6,755 nucleotides of DNA, from assembly GCA_002390025.1 (NCBI GenBank), contig DGRU01000126.1, positions 73,120 through 79,874 of the forward strand, given 5' to 3'. This document shows, in pieces, positions 1 to 6,057 of the stretch. The DNA comes from Lachnospiraceae bacterium UBA4380. GTDB lineage: Bacteria; Bacillota; Clostridia; Lachnospirales; Lachnospiraceae. The notes under the pieces were generated by a model, which was not told the DNA's origin, did no database searches, and saw only the letters and a list, made by a program, of their open reading frames with translations. Positions within the stretch are counted from its first letter, which is position 1. Each line of letters begins with the position of its first letter. The translations under genes were made by a program, and so were the position numbers.

Positions 1-39
1 CGTCCCTCGTGACTCATTTCCGGCTCAGAAAGGATTATC

Positions 40-1602
40 ATGAAGAAAAAAGTCATTATCATTGGCGGAGGTCCCGCAGGTCTGACAGCGGCATATGAGC
101 TTCTGCGCACACCGGATGAATATGAAGTGGTGGTCTTTGAAGAGGGAAGCCAGGTCGGCGGCATCGCAAAGACTGTGAACTACAAGGGAAACCGCATGGA
201 CATGGGAGGACACAGGTTCTTCTCCAAGATGCCTGAAGTCAACGAATGGTGGAATGAACTGCTCCCGGTACAGGGCGCGCCCGCCTATGACGACAAAGTG
301 CTCTTCAGGGACTGTTCCCTTGAAGAGGGCGGACCGGACCCGGAGAAGGAAGACCGTGTCATGCTGCGCAGAAACCGCATCTCCCGCATCTTTTTCAACA
401 ACCGCTTTTTCGACTATCCGATTTCCTTAAAGCCCGAGACCTTTACCAATATGGGACTGGGAACCACGATCGAGGCGGGATTCAGCTACCTGGGAAGCAT
501 GGTGCACAAGCGCAAGGAGAATTCCCTGGAGGATTTCTATATCAACCGCTTCGGCAAAAAGCTCTACTCCATGTTTTTTGAGCATTACACAGAGAATGTC
601 TGGGGCCGCCACCCCTCGCAGATGACTGCGGAGTGGGGCGCACAGCGCGTCAAGGGTGTCTCGATCATGGCAGTGCTCAAGGACGCGGTCGGCAAGGCGA
701 CGCATCTCAAGGGCAAAAAGAACGGTGAGGTGGAGACCTCTCTGATTGAAGAATTCAGCTATCCCAAGTACGGTCCCGGTCAGCTGTGGGAGATCACAGC
801 GGAGGAGATCCTCAAAAAGGGCGGCCGGATCGAACTCAATGCCTGTGTCAAAAAGATCCACAAGGCAAAGGGCCGCGTCCTCACGGGCGTGACATGGGAG
901 CGCGACGGACAGACCTTCGAGGAGTCGGGAGATCTCTTTATCTCCTCCATGCCCCTCAAGGATCTGGTGGGCGGCATGAACAATGTGCCCGAGAAACCCG
1001 CGGAGATCGCGGCAGGACTTCCCTACCGCGATTACATGACGGTCGGAGTCCTGGTACCCCGCCTGAAACTCAAAAACAAGACGAATATCCCGACGATTGG
1101 CAACATTGTTCCCGACGACTGGGTCTATGTCCACGACCGCAGCGTGAAAATGGGACGCTTCCAGATCTTCAACAACTGGTCTCCCTATATGGTCGCCGAT
1201 ATTGAGCATACCGTCTGGATCGGCCTGGAGTATTTCTGCAACGAGGGCGATGAGATGTGGTCTATGGCGGATGAGGATTTTGCCAGGCTGGGCATCTCCG
1301 AGATGGTCACGATCGGTATGATCGAGAGTGAGGACCAGGTGATCGACTCCCATGTCGAGCGCGTCAAAAAGGCCTATCCCGCTTATTTTGACACCTATGA
1401 TCAGATCGACCGCCTGCGCAGATATCTCGACAAGATCCCCAACCTCTACTGCGTCGGGCGCAACGGCCAGCACCGCTACAACAACCTTGACCACTCCATG
1501 ATGACCTCTTTTGAGGCGGTAAAAAACATCCGGGAAGGCATCAGTGACCGCTCCAATATCTGGAACGTCAACACGGAGAAGAGTTACCACGAAAAGAAGT
1601 AA
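40..1602 (+). CDS. FAD-dependent oxidoreductase, UDP-galactopyranose mutase / amine-oxidase-like (520 aa)
   Basis: Predicted cytosolic flavoprotein. Seen: an N-terminal Rossmann dinucleotide-binding loop, [10 protein letters not shown] (residues 6-15), with the ribose-binding acidic residue at the end of the second strand (VVFEE, E34) and a following GG pair (G40-G41). A GGHRFFSK block (56-63) and a WGRHP block (188-192) resemble the flavin-contacting segments of protoporphyrinogen-oxidase/UDP-galactopyranose-mutase-like proteins. The C-terminal FAD-closing segment is [11 protein letters not shown] (472-482), followed by a helix. No signal peptide or membrane segment is evident. Family knowledge: close relatives in Clostridia are about 500 residues, are annotated as NAD(P)/FAD-dependent oxidoreductases, and often lie among surface-polysaccharide genes; no substrate is established to my knowledge. 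The start is set by AGAAAGGA at 27-34, five bases before the ATG. The stop is 53 bases before the glutaredoxin-like start, with no terminator between, so the two probably share a transcript. A sugar-nucleotide or isoprenoid-linked substrate is inference only. Confidence 0.9.
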   Translation: MKKKVIIIGGGPAGLTAAYELLRTPDEYEVVVFEEGSQVGGIAKTVNYKGNRMDMGGHRFFSKMPEVNEWWNELLPVQGAPAYDDKVLFRDCSLEEGGPDPEKEDRVMLRRNRISRIFFNNRFFDYPISLKPETFTNMGLGTTIEAGFSYLGSMVHKRKENSLEDFYINRFGKKLYSMFFEHYTENVWGRHPSQMTAEWGAQRVKGVSIMAVLKDAVGKATHLKGKKNGEVETSLIEEFSYPKYGPGQLWEITAEEILKKGGRIELNACVKKIHKAKGRVLTGVTWERDGQTFEESGDLFISSMPLKDLVGGMNNVPEKPAEIAAGLPYRDYMTVGVLVPRLKLKNKTNIPTIGNIVPDDWVYVHDRSVKMGRFQIFNNWSPYMVADIEHTVWIGLEYFCNEGDEMWSMADEDFARLGISEMVTIGMIESEDQVIDSHVERVKKAYPAYFDTYDQIDRLRRYLDKIPNLYCVGRNGQHRYNNLDHSMMTSFEAVKNIREGISDRSNIWNVNTEKSYHEKK

Positions 1603-1643
1603 CTGAAATATGCCGCTATAGACCGGCGTGTTATGAGTTGAGT

Positions 1644-1650
1644 GAGGAGG
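1644..1650 (+). promoter_or_regulatory. Ribosome binding site deciding the glutaredoxin-like start
   Basis: GAGGAGG lies five bases upstream of the ATG at 1656. The longer in-frame reading from TTG at 1638 would begin upstream of this site and has no Shine-Dalgarno of its own, so 1656 is the start. Confidence 0.85.
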
Positions 1651-1655
1651 TCTTT

Positions 1656-1895
1656 ATGAAACTGGAACTCTATGTGGGCACAACCTGCCCCTACTGCCAC
1701 CTGGTCCGCAAGGAGATTGACAGGCAGGGCCGCACAGATGTGGAGATCTGCAATATCGATGAGAGCGAGGCACATCTGCAGAGACTTGTAAACGATGGCG
1801 GAAAGGAACAGATCCCCTGCCTCTTTATTGACGGCCGGCCCCTCTATGAAAGCCAGGACATCGTGAAATGGCTTCGCAAAAACCCCCAGGCCTGA
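1656..1895 (+). CDS. Glutaredoxin-like thioredoxin-fold protein, CPYC active site (79 aa)
   Basis: Small cytosolic thiol-disulfide oxidoreductase. Seen: an initial strand (KLELYVG), the redox motif CPYC at residues 11-14 at the start of helix 1, the cis-proline loop QIPCLFIDG with Pro54, and a C-terminal YESQDIVKWL (64-73) that matches the glutathione-contact segment shared by glutaredoxins and GST N-terminal domains. Two further cysteines, Cys32 and Cys55 (directly after the cis-proline), are present. The length is typical of a single glutaredoxin domain, so it is complete. Family knowledge: CPYC glutaredoxins reduce disulfides or glutathione mixed disulfides. Many Clostridia lack classical glutathione synthesis, so the in-cell reductant here is uncertain and could be another thiol or a thioredoxin reductase. 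It follows the flavoenzyme by 53 bases on the same strand, which suggests an operon and perhaps a shared redox role (inference). The nearest downstream terminator-like structure is the hairpin at 2004-2052. Confidence 0.9.
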   Translation: MKLELYVGTTCPYCHLVRKEIDRQGRTDVEICNIDESEAHLQRLVNDGGKEQIPCLFIDGRPLYESQDIVKWLRKNPQA

Positions 1896-1942
1896 GCCCG
1901 GCTGCCTGGCAGGGCACATTCAAGGTACGCTCGCGAGTCTTG

Positions 1943-1980
1943 CGCGCGTATCCCACGACTGAAGTCACGGGTATTGCGCG
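1943..1980. repeat. Imperfect GC-rich palindrome between convergent genes
   Basis: CGCGC at 1943-1947 pairs with GCGCG at 1976-1980. Inside it CCC (1952-1954) pairs with GGG (1969-1971) and GAC (1957-1959) with GTC (1964-1966) around a TGAA loop. The intervening TAT/TAT and AC/AC segments are mismatched. An alternative pairing uses TACGC at 1926-1930 with GCGTA at 1946-1950. There is no U-tract on the plus side, so it is not a standard terminator. Function unknown. Confidence 0.4.
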
Positions 1981-2003
1981 ATAAAGAATAAAAACAGACA
2001 GAA

Positions 2004-2052
2004 AAACAGGTGAGCTGCAGCGCGGAGTATTCCGCACGCATCTCACCTGTTT
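2004..2052. terminator. Probable bidirectional Rho-independent terminator
   Basis: AAACAGGTGAG (2004-2014) is exactly complementary to CTCACCTGTTT (2042-2052). The interior continues with TGC/GCA (2016-2018 with 2038-2040) and GCGGA/TCCGC (2022-2026 with 2031-2035) closed by a GTAT loop. The left side is preceded by an A-run and the right side by TTTCTTCGTTT, so RNA from either strand ends the stem with a U-rich tail. It sits between the convergent glutaredoxin-like gene and the 79-residue minus-strand gene and can end both transcripts. Confidence 0.75.
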
Positions 2053-2057
2053 CTTCG

Positions 2058-2142
2058 TTTGAAGGGATATATTCAATTTGAAGGGATATATTCAATTAAT
2101 GGAATGATTCAATTGATATAGATTCAATTCGTATATATTCAG
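2058..2142. repeat. AT-rich degenerate tandem repeats ending in ATTCAA
   Basis: TTTGAAGGGATATATTCAA occurs twice in perfect tandem (2058-2076 and 2077-2095). Shortened, diverged units follow: 2096-2112 (17 bases), 2113-2127 (15) and 2128-2142 (15), each ending in ATTCAA or ATTCAG. The full-length unit is itself an inverted repeat, TTGAA-N8-TTCAA. It lies just beyond the terminator hairpin in the convergent gap. It could be a protein-binding array, a slippage-derived minisatellite or a remnant of a mobile-element end; the sequence does not decide. Confidence 0.7.
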
Positions 2143-2182
2143 TTTATCTGTATTTTGTTGTATGTATCCGGAAAGCTGCGGT

Positions 2183-2422
2183 TTATGCGAGCTTCTGCTG
2201 CCTTCTGGCCTCCAGGATATTTGCTATGAGCTCGTCACAGCGCATTTCAATATAGGCGTTCTGGTCAAATGCACGGGCCAGTTCGCGCTCGTGGATCTGG
2301 GTAAACTGAACGAGGTCCAGCTGTCTGTCTCTGACAAAGAACTCCCATACAACAGGTCTTCTGCCGGGACGTACATCAATCTCTACGTGGTTCTTTTCTG
2401 CGTACTTCATGATATCAAACAT
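2183..2422 (-). CDS. Hypothetical protein, 79 aa, unrecognised family
   Basis: I do not recognise this protein. Seen: a complete 79-residue reading frame on the minus strand with a strong Shine-Dalgarno, GGAGG (plus-strand CCTCC at 2431-2435), eight bases from the ATG. It also has a TAA stop and a plausible soluble composition. Residues about 13-33 alternate hydrophobic and charged positions (VEIDVRP, then VVWEFFVRD), suggesting a beta-hairpin. Residues about 43-75 look like one or two charged helices (HERELARAF, CDELIANILEARRQQ). There is no signal peptide, membrane segment or metal-binding motif; a single cysteine lies in MRCDEL. A second methionine at residue 5 is a less likely start because the spacing would be too long. 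It stands alone: convergent with the glutaredoxin-like gene and divergent from the transpeptidase. I found no convincing sigma-A promoter in the AT-rich DNA upstream. The well-placed ribosome site argues that it is a real gene. Confidence 0.75.
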   Translation of the reverse strand: MFDIMKYAEKNHVEIDVRPGRRPVVWEFFVRDRQLDLVQFTQIHERELARAFDQNAYIEMRCDELIANILEARRQQKLA

Positions 2423-2435
2423 AAGTGATACCTCC

Positions 2436-2880
2436 GTTTGTTTCTTATTCTTTCCTTTTTTCTTCGATGGATACTGCCTTTCGGAGAATACTGTGGGAAA
2501 TCCCGGGAGTCATGAAAATTCTGCAGCAGGATTTGAGGTACAGGGCTTTGCAGTTTACTGTTTAGAGTGTGGGACCGTACGAATAACTCTTGCGGCCCGG
2601 GCGTTTTGTACTGCTCCGAATACGTGGATTGTAAAACAGAACCGCTTTTTTGAAAATCGGGAAAAGCACCAAAAATTATGCAAATTACACAAAAAAGACG
2701 GTGAAAAACTGCCAAAAAGAAGGCTTAGCACGTTTAACTCTAGTGAAACTGCATAAAGATTATCTGTGTGCATTTCTTTTTCACAAAATGGACATAAAAG
2801 TGGTGCATGATGGATTCCAACACAGTACAAGCCCTGTTGACAGCGTGGGTCGTGAGTGGATTTTCAGGGATTGATACGGG
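2436..2880. other. Long intergenic region with no supported gene
   Basis: About 445 bases between the ribosome site of the minus-strand 79-residue gene and the promoter region of the transpeptidase. Every reading frame here lacks a credible ribosome site and has an implausible composition. Visible structure: overlapping palindromes GGGAAATCCC (2495-2504) and TCCCGGGA (2501-2508); an A-rich middle (about 2641-2720); and a near-repeat GTGAAAAACTGC / GTGAAACTGC (from about 2701 and 2743). A TTGACA hexamer at 2837-2842 lacks a good -10 partner (ATTTTC at a 17-base spacing). I see no tRNA, riboswitch or terminator that I can defend. Confidence 0.5.
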
Positions 2881-2925
2881 GCCTGACACAGGCGCATTGT
2901 TTGCCTGTGGACTTTATCAGGCGCA
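2881..2925. repeat. GCCTG/CAGGC inverted repeats overlapping the transpeptidase promoter
   Basis: GCCTG-N3-CAGGC (2881-2893) lies just upstream of the promoter. A second pair, GCCTG (2903-2907) and CAGGC (2918-2922), straddles the -35 box and spacer. CAGGCGCA is also directly repeated at 2889-2896 and 2918-2925. The placement fits an operator for a repressor or activator; this is inference. Confidence 0.5.
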
Positions 2926-2935
2926 GTGCTATAAT
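2908..2935 (+). promoter_or_regulatory. Extended -10 promoter for the L,D-transpeptidase gene
   Basis: A perfect TATAAT at 2930-2935 is preceded by TGC, giving an extended -10 (TGnTATAAT). A partial -35, TGGACT (2908-2913, four of six matches to TTGACA), sits 16 bases upstream. Transcription would start near 2942, giving a leader of roughly 100 bases before the ATG at 3046. This is a vegetative sigma-A-type site. Confidence 0.75.
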
Positions 2936-2958
2936 AGGCAAAGATGTGAACAGATGCG

Positions 2959-2997
2959 GCTGCCAGGGCGTATTTTCGATGCCCGGCGCGGGGCAGC
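2959..2997 (+). promoter_or_regulatory. Nested hairpins in the transpeptidase leader
   Basis: GCTGCC (2959-2964) can pair with GGCAGC (2992-2997), enclosing GGGC (2966-2969) with GCCC (2981-2984). A competing local hairpin is TGCCC (2980-2984) with GGGCA (2991-2995). The region lies in the predicted 5' untranslated leader. It matches no riboswitch class I know. Confidence 0.35.
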
Positions 2998-3017
2998 AAC
3001 ATTGACGTGAATAACAG

Positions 3018-3036
3018 TGCCTGTCGCGGACAGGCA
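3018..3036 (+). promoter_or_regulatory. Perfect hairpin abutting the transpeptidase ribosome binding site
   Basis: TGCCTGTC (3018-3025) pairs perfectly with GACAGGCA (3029-3036) around a GCG loop. The last stem base is the first base of the Shine-Dalgarno-like AGGGAG (3036-3041), which is four bases from the ATG at 3046. A stem this close to the ribosome site could reduce or gate translation (inference). It also repeats the GCCTG/CAGGC theme of the promoter. Confidence 0.55.
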
Positions 3037-3045
3037 GGGAGTGAA

Positions 3046-4704
3046 ATGAAAAAAGGAATATTAATCGGAATTGCTGTTGCAGCGGTATTTATTGCAGCGA
3101 TCATCGGCGGAGGCTTCTCCTACGTACATTCGATGCAGAACAGCGGCACTTTTCTGAGAGGAACGGTCATTAACGACGTGAATGTTTCGGGAAAAAATCC
3201 CGAGCAGGCACAGGAGCTTCTGACAGAAAATTTCCTCGACAGACAGGTCGCTGTACAGGAGAACGGCCAGGAGGTCCTGCGGCTCTCTCTTACGGAGCTG
3301 GGCTATGCAGTGGACGGGGATGCTGTGCGCAAAGCCCTGCAGCAGTGTATGGACACGGAAAAGAAGGATTTTGACTCCGTGATGAAGGGACTGGCCGGCG
3401 GAAGCAGGTTCCGGGTGGCAGTTCCCTTTACCGTGGATGACACTGCCTTCACAGGGGCTGTCAGGGCGGATGCGCTGTCGGTTCCCAGGAAGGAAAATGT
3501 AAATGCCAAGATCCTCTATTATAAAGAGGATCAGGAGTGCAGGATCCAGCCGGAGGTGCAGGGAACAGAACTCAGGGACGAGGAGCTGCAGTCCTGGCTC
3601 AAGGGCGAGATTGACCGGGCGCTGAAGGAAGCCAATCAGGAGCCCGGGACTGTTTCCGGAGCGACGGCAGATACGGCAGCCGCGGCAGCTGAAGAGACGG
3701 CTTCGGAAGCGGTTTCAGGAGCAGTTTCAGAAGCGGCTTCCGAAGAGGTTCAGGGAACAGAAAACGGAACCGCTGCAGATGCGGGGACAGATGCCGGGGC
3801 GGATGCGCCGGTGCCTGAAGCCGGGAGCAGTGAAGACGAAGGCGGAGACATTGTCTTCGAGATCCCTGCTTCCCTCTATGTCCTTCCCGAAAAGCGGGCG
3901 CAGGATGAGGACTTGCAGAAAAAGTGTGAGATCCTCAATGAATATGCCGATGAGAGCATCACCTACGTGTTCGGAGACCAGACAGAGACACTCACCTTTG
4001 ACACCATCATGGAATGGCTGAAGATCAAAGACGGCAAGGTATCTGTCAAGGAAGACAAGGTACAGAAATATGTGCGCAGTCTTGCGGAGAAATATGAGAC
4101 CCGCTACATGGACCGCGTCTTCCATACATCTCTGGGAACAGATGTCACTTTCCCCGCCGGACTCAATGAGTACGGCTATACCATCCTCGAAGATCTGGAA
4201 GCCCAGCAGCTCACACAGGACATCCTGTCCGGAGAACCTGTGGAGCGTGAGCCGGTGTACCAGCATCTGGGCCCCTGGGGAGACCCCCTTTACCTCAAGC
4301 GCAGCGGCACGGATGACCTTGCCGGCACTTATGTCGAGGTCAGTATCAGCGCCCAGCATATGTGGTATTACATTGACGGCGCGCTCTTTATTGAAAGTGA
4401 CGTGGTCACCGGAGACGCCACTCTGGGCCAGGATACTGCCACGGGCGTATTCCCGCTGGCATTCAAAGAGAGCCCTGCGACCCTGCGCGGCGGCGAGGGC
4501 AAGAAGAAATACACGACCAAGGTACAGTACTGGATGCCCTTCTACGAGGGCCAGGGACTCCATGATGCCTGGTGGAAGACCGTCTTCGGCGGAAACGAGT
4601 ACATGGGCAACGGCTCCCATGGCTGCGTCAATCTTCCTCCCTCGGTGGCAGAGACGGTCTACAACAACATCCAGCCCGGCACTGCCATCATCATCTATTA
4701 CTGA
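3046..4704 (+). CDS. Membrane-anchored L,D-transpeptidase (YkuD domain) with peptidoglycan-binding-4-like repeats (552 aa)
   Basis: Cell-wall enzyme that forms 3-3 meso-DAP cross-links or attaches ligands to peptidoglycan outside the membrane. Seen: a lysine start and an uncleaved-looking membrane anchor at residues about 4-26, then an extracellular part. Residues about 36-195 and 268-425 resemble two PG_binding_4 domains, including the TFDTIMEWL and YVRSLAEKYET segments. The catalytic YkuD domain spans about 428-551, with GLHDAWW (His506) and the nucleophile motif SHGCVNL (Ser524, His525, Cys527). Residues about 199-267 are a low-complexity Ala/Glu/Ser/Thr/Gly/Asp linker, apparently inserted within the first binding domain rather than between domains. 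The start is the ATG with AGGGAG upstream; an in-frame GTG at 3007 has no ribosome site and would put extra residues ahead of the anchor. It is transcribed alone from the promoter at 2908-2935 and ended by the terminators at 4749-4848. Confidence 0.94.
   Translation: MKKGILIGIAVAAVFIAAIIGGGFSYVHSMQNSGTFLRGTVINDVNVSGKNPEQAQELLTENFLDRQVAVQENGQEVLRLSLTELGYAVDGDAVRKALQQCMDTEKKDFDSVMKGLAGGSRFRVAVPFTVDDTAFTGAVRADALSVPRKENVNAKILYYKEDQECRIQPEVQGTELRDEELQSWLKGEIDRALKEANQEPGTVSGATADTAAAAAEETASEAVSGAVSEAASEEVQGTENGTAADAGTDAGADAPVPEAGSSEDEGGDIVFEIPASLYVLPEKRAQDEDLQKKCEILNEYADESITYVFGDQTETLTFDTIMEWLKIKDGKVSVKEDKVQKYVRSLAEKYETRYMDRVFHTSLGTDVTFPAGLNEYGYTILEDLEAQQLTQDILSGEPVEREPVYQHLGPWGDPLYLKRSGTDDLAGTYVEVSISAQHMWYYIDGALFIESDVVTGDATLGQDTATGVFPLAFKESPATLRGGEGKKKYTTKVQYWMPFYEGQGLHDAWWKTVFGGNEYMGNGSHGCVNLPPSVAETVYNNIQPGTAIIIYY
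3697..3756 (+). repeat. Period-12 tandem repeat coding for the transpeptidase linker
   Basis: Five consecutive 12-base units (3697-3708, 3709-3720, 3721-3732, 3733-3744, 3745-3756) encode TASE, AVSG, AVSE, AASE and EVQG, residues 218-237. A second, shorter period-12 run at 3778-3813 encodes DAGT, DAGA and DAPV. In-frame repeats like this expand and contract by whole units without breaking the frame. Confidence 0.75.
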
Positions 4705-4748
4705 CGGTATTCCGGATAGCAATGAGTCAACTGAAAAAAGTCAGCAAA

Positions 4749-4788
4749 AAAACAGCTCCCTTCCCGTAACGGGAAGCGGAGCTGTTTT
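4749..4788. terminator. Strong bidirectional Rho-independent terminator
   Basis: AAAACAGCTCC (4749-4759) pairs with GGAGCTGTTTT (4778-4788), continuing through CTTCCCG with CGGGAAG (4760-4766 with 4770-4776, one bulged C at 4777) to a TAA loop. The right side ends in TTTTGCTTTTT and the left side begins in an A-run, so it serves both the transpeptidase and the convergent DUF4317 operon. Confidence 0.9.
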
Positions 4789-4810
4789 GCTTTTTGCCTT
4801 TTCAGCTTTT

Positions 4811-4848
4811 ACGGTTCCGGCCGGTATTGTTCCGGGACCGTTTTTTTT
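4811..4848 (+). terminator. Second Rho-independent terminator in tandem
   Basis: ACGGTTCCGG (4811-4820) pairs with CCGGGACCGT (4832-4841) with one T-G wobble, followed by eight T residues at 4841-4848. It has no U-tract on the minus strand, so it works for the plus direction, as a back-up behind 4749-4788. Confidence 0.85.
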
Positions 4849-4861
4849 CGGATAGAAGATG

Positions 4862-5998
4862 TCAGGAGTCTTTGCGGGACTGAAGGATCCGGATACCGTT
4901 GACTTCAATGTCATCGGCGACGGGGATGGTGAGATACTCGATTCCGTCGATAAAGCGGGTCTTGATCATGTCCGCCATTTCCGCCTTGACGGTAATGCGC
5001 AGGCTGGGAGTTTTGATCTCGAGCTTCTTCGTGTCGGCGGCATTTTCGGCCATGAGGACTCCGCCCTCGCCGACGGCGTCATCGAAGGCCGCGTCAAAGA
5101 TCTCGAGAGAATCCTGCGGCGCGCCGTTTTCGTAGAGGATGCGGCGGAGCTGGACCTTTTCAATCTGCGGCGGCTCTCCGCTGTCCTTTTCCTGCTCCAC
5201 GAGCTGACCGATGGCCTCGTGGATGTTTTTGACATTTTCGAAATCGCAGTCTCTGCCCAGTGTTGCCTCGACAACATTTTTGAAGACACCCCGCTGGTCC
5301 TCTTCGGGCAGGGGCATGGGGCAGCCCAGAAGTTCATCGGTCAGCTCCGGATGCATCTCGTCCGGACGCCTTGCAAAATAGAGCACCTGGTGAATGTCGC
5401 TGCCCCGGTCATTGAAAGCCGGGAAGAGAAAGCCCGCGTCGGGCCGCTGCACCGCCCAGTCGCTGCGGCGGTCCAGGAAACACATCTTCTCCGAATCGTA
5501 GCAGAGCCCCTCCTTGAGCAGGATCACGGGGCAGATGCTGCAGAGAATAAAGTCATAGACGTAATCGGAGGCGTCATCCATGTCAATGCCGTCCGAAGTC
5601 CTGCCGGGGATATCGTAGATTCCGTGCGCCAGCAGGATCAGATATTTGTCCGGGAACTTGGCGGTCTCGATCACGCGGTCAAAAAAGGCGCGCACCAGCG
5701 TGCTGTCATCGAGGCCCGACTGCTGTACCCGGTAGAGCAGATCCTGACGCCCGCCGGCGTCTTCTTCGGCCAGGGGAAATTCCAGGTTGAAGAGATTTTT
5801 GCCCAGCTTTCCGCCAAGTGTCTGCCGGAAGATCTCACAGTACTTTTCAACAGTCGACTCTTCGAGAGCCAGAAATGTCTCCTTCAGTTCGGTGACAATT
5901 TCACGGTTTTCATCTACATAACAGCCCCGGATCCGGTCGATCCGGCAGTTGTTCATTGTCATCAGTTTGCGAATTTCCGCAATTGCTTTTTTGTCCAA
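4862..5998 (-). CDS. DUF4317 family protein (378 aa)
   Basis: Uncharacterised Clostridia-type protein, predicted cytosolic. Seen: the family's N-terminal block, KKAIAEIRKLMTMNNC with RIRGCYVD (residues 3-29); GKLGKNLFNLEFPL (63-76); the central SICPV segment (155-158) with GLCYD (164-168); and GFLFPAFNDRGSDIH (189-203). There is no signal peptide or membrane helix. Cysteines at 18, 26, 153, 156, 166, 173, 226 and 251 are spread through the protein; whether they bind metal is unknown. The length fits the family, so it looks intact. The start is a TTG rather than ATG: family relatives begin at this point, and AGAGGT (plus-strand ACCTCT, 6005-6010) lies six bases upstream. The first ATG (codon 13) would remove conserved residues. 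The gene lies 59 bases downstream of the YcxB-like gene with no terminator between, so the two are probably co-transcribed, ending at the hairpin at 4749-4788. No biochemical role is known to me. Confidence 0.92.
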   Translation of the reverse strand: MDKKAIAEIRKLMTMNNCRIDRIRGCYVDENREIVTELKETFLALEESTVEKYCEIFRQTLGGKLGKNLFNLEFPLAEEDAGGRQDLLYRVQQSGLDDSTLVRAFFDRVIETAKFPDKYLILLAHGIYDIPGRTSDGIDMDDASDYVYDFILCSICPVILLKEGLCYDSEKMCFLDRRSDWAVQRPDAGFLFPAFNDRGSDIHQVLYFARRPDEMHPELTDELLGCPMPLPEEDQRGVFKNVVEATLGRDCDFENVKNIHEAIGQLVEQEKDSGEPPQIEKVQLRRILYENGAPQDSLEIFDAAFDDAVGEGGVLMAENAADTKKLEIKTPSLRITVKAEMADMIKTRFIDGIEYLTIPVADDIEVNGIRILQSRKDS

Positions 5999-6004
5999 AA
6001 GGTT

Positions 6005-6010
6005 ACCTCT
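6005..6010 (-). promoter_or_regulatory. Ribosome binding site supporting the TTG start of DUF4317
   Basis: The minus-strand AGAGGT ends six bases before the TTG start codon at 5998-5996. Together with the conserved N-terminal residues it supports a non-ATG start, which may lower translation relative to an ATG. Confidence 0.7.
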
Positions 6011-6057
6011 TCAGTGTTGTTTTTTCTTCATCTGCAAGTCTTTGAAGGGAGGTTCAG

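Noticed and set aside
427..1590. A 387-codon open frame antisense to the flavoenzyme
   Set aside because: It mirrors a gene with clear FAD-binding motifs. Its translation has no recognisable domain and a composition typical of antisense codons, and no ribosome site was seen.
2555..2830. A minus-strand frame containing CPFC, resembling a zinc-ribbon start
   Set aside because: It has only one CxxC, would start with TTG without a ribosome site, and the rest is low-quality hydrophobic/serine sequence from AT-rich DNA.
2837..2865. A TTGACA at 2837-2842 as the transpeptidase promoter
   Set aside because: The hexamer at the proper spacing is ATTTTC, a poor -10. The TGCTATAAT at 2927-2935 is a far better site.
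2807..3010. A 67-codon plus-strand frame in the transpeptidase promoter region
   Set aside because: It overlaps the extended -10 promoter and leader hairpins, has no Shine-Dalgarno and no recognisable protein features.
3727..4722. A 331-codon minus-strand frame opposite the transpeptidase
   Set aside because: The plus-strand gene carries the catalytic SHGCVNL motif and a membrane anchor; the opposite frame shows no domain logic and crosses the low-complexity repeats.
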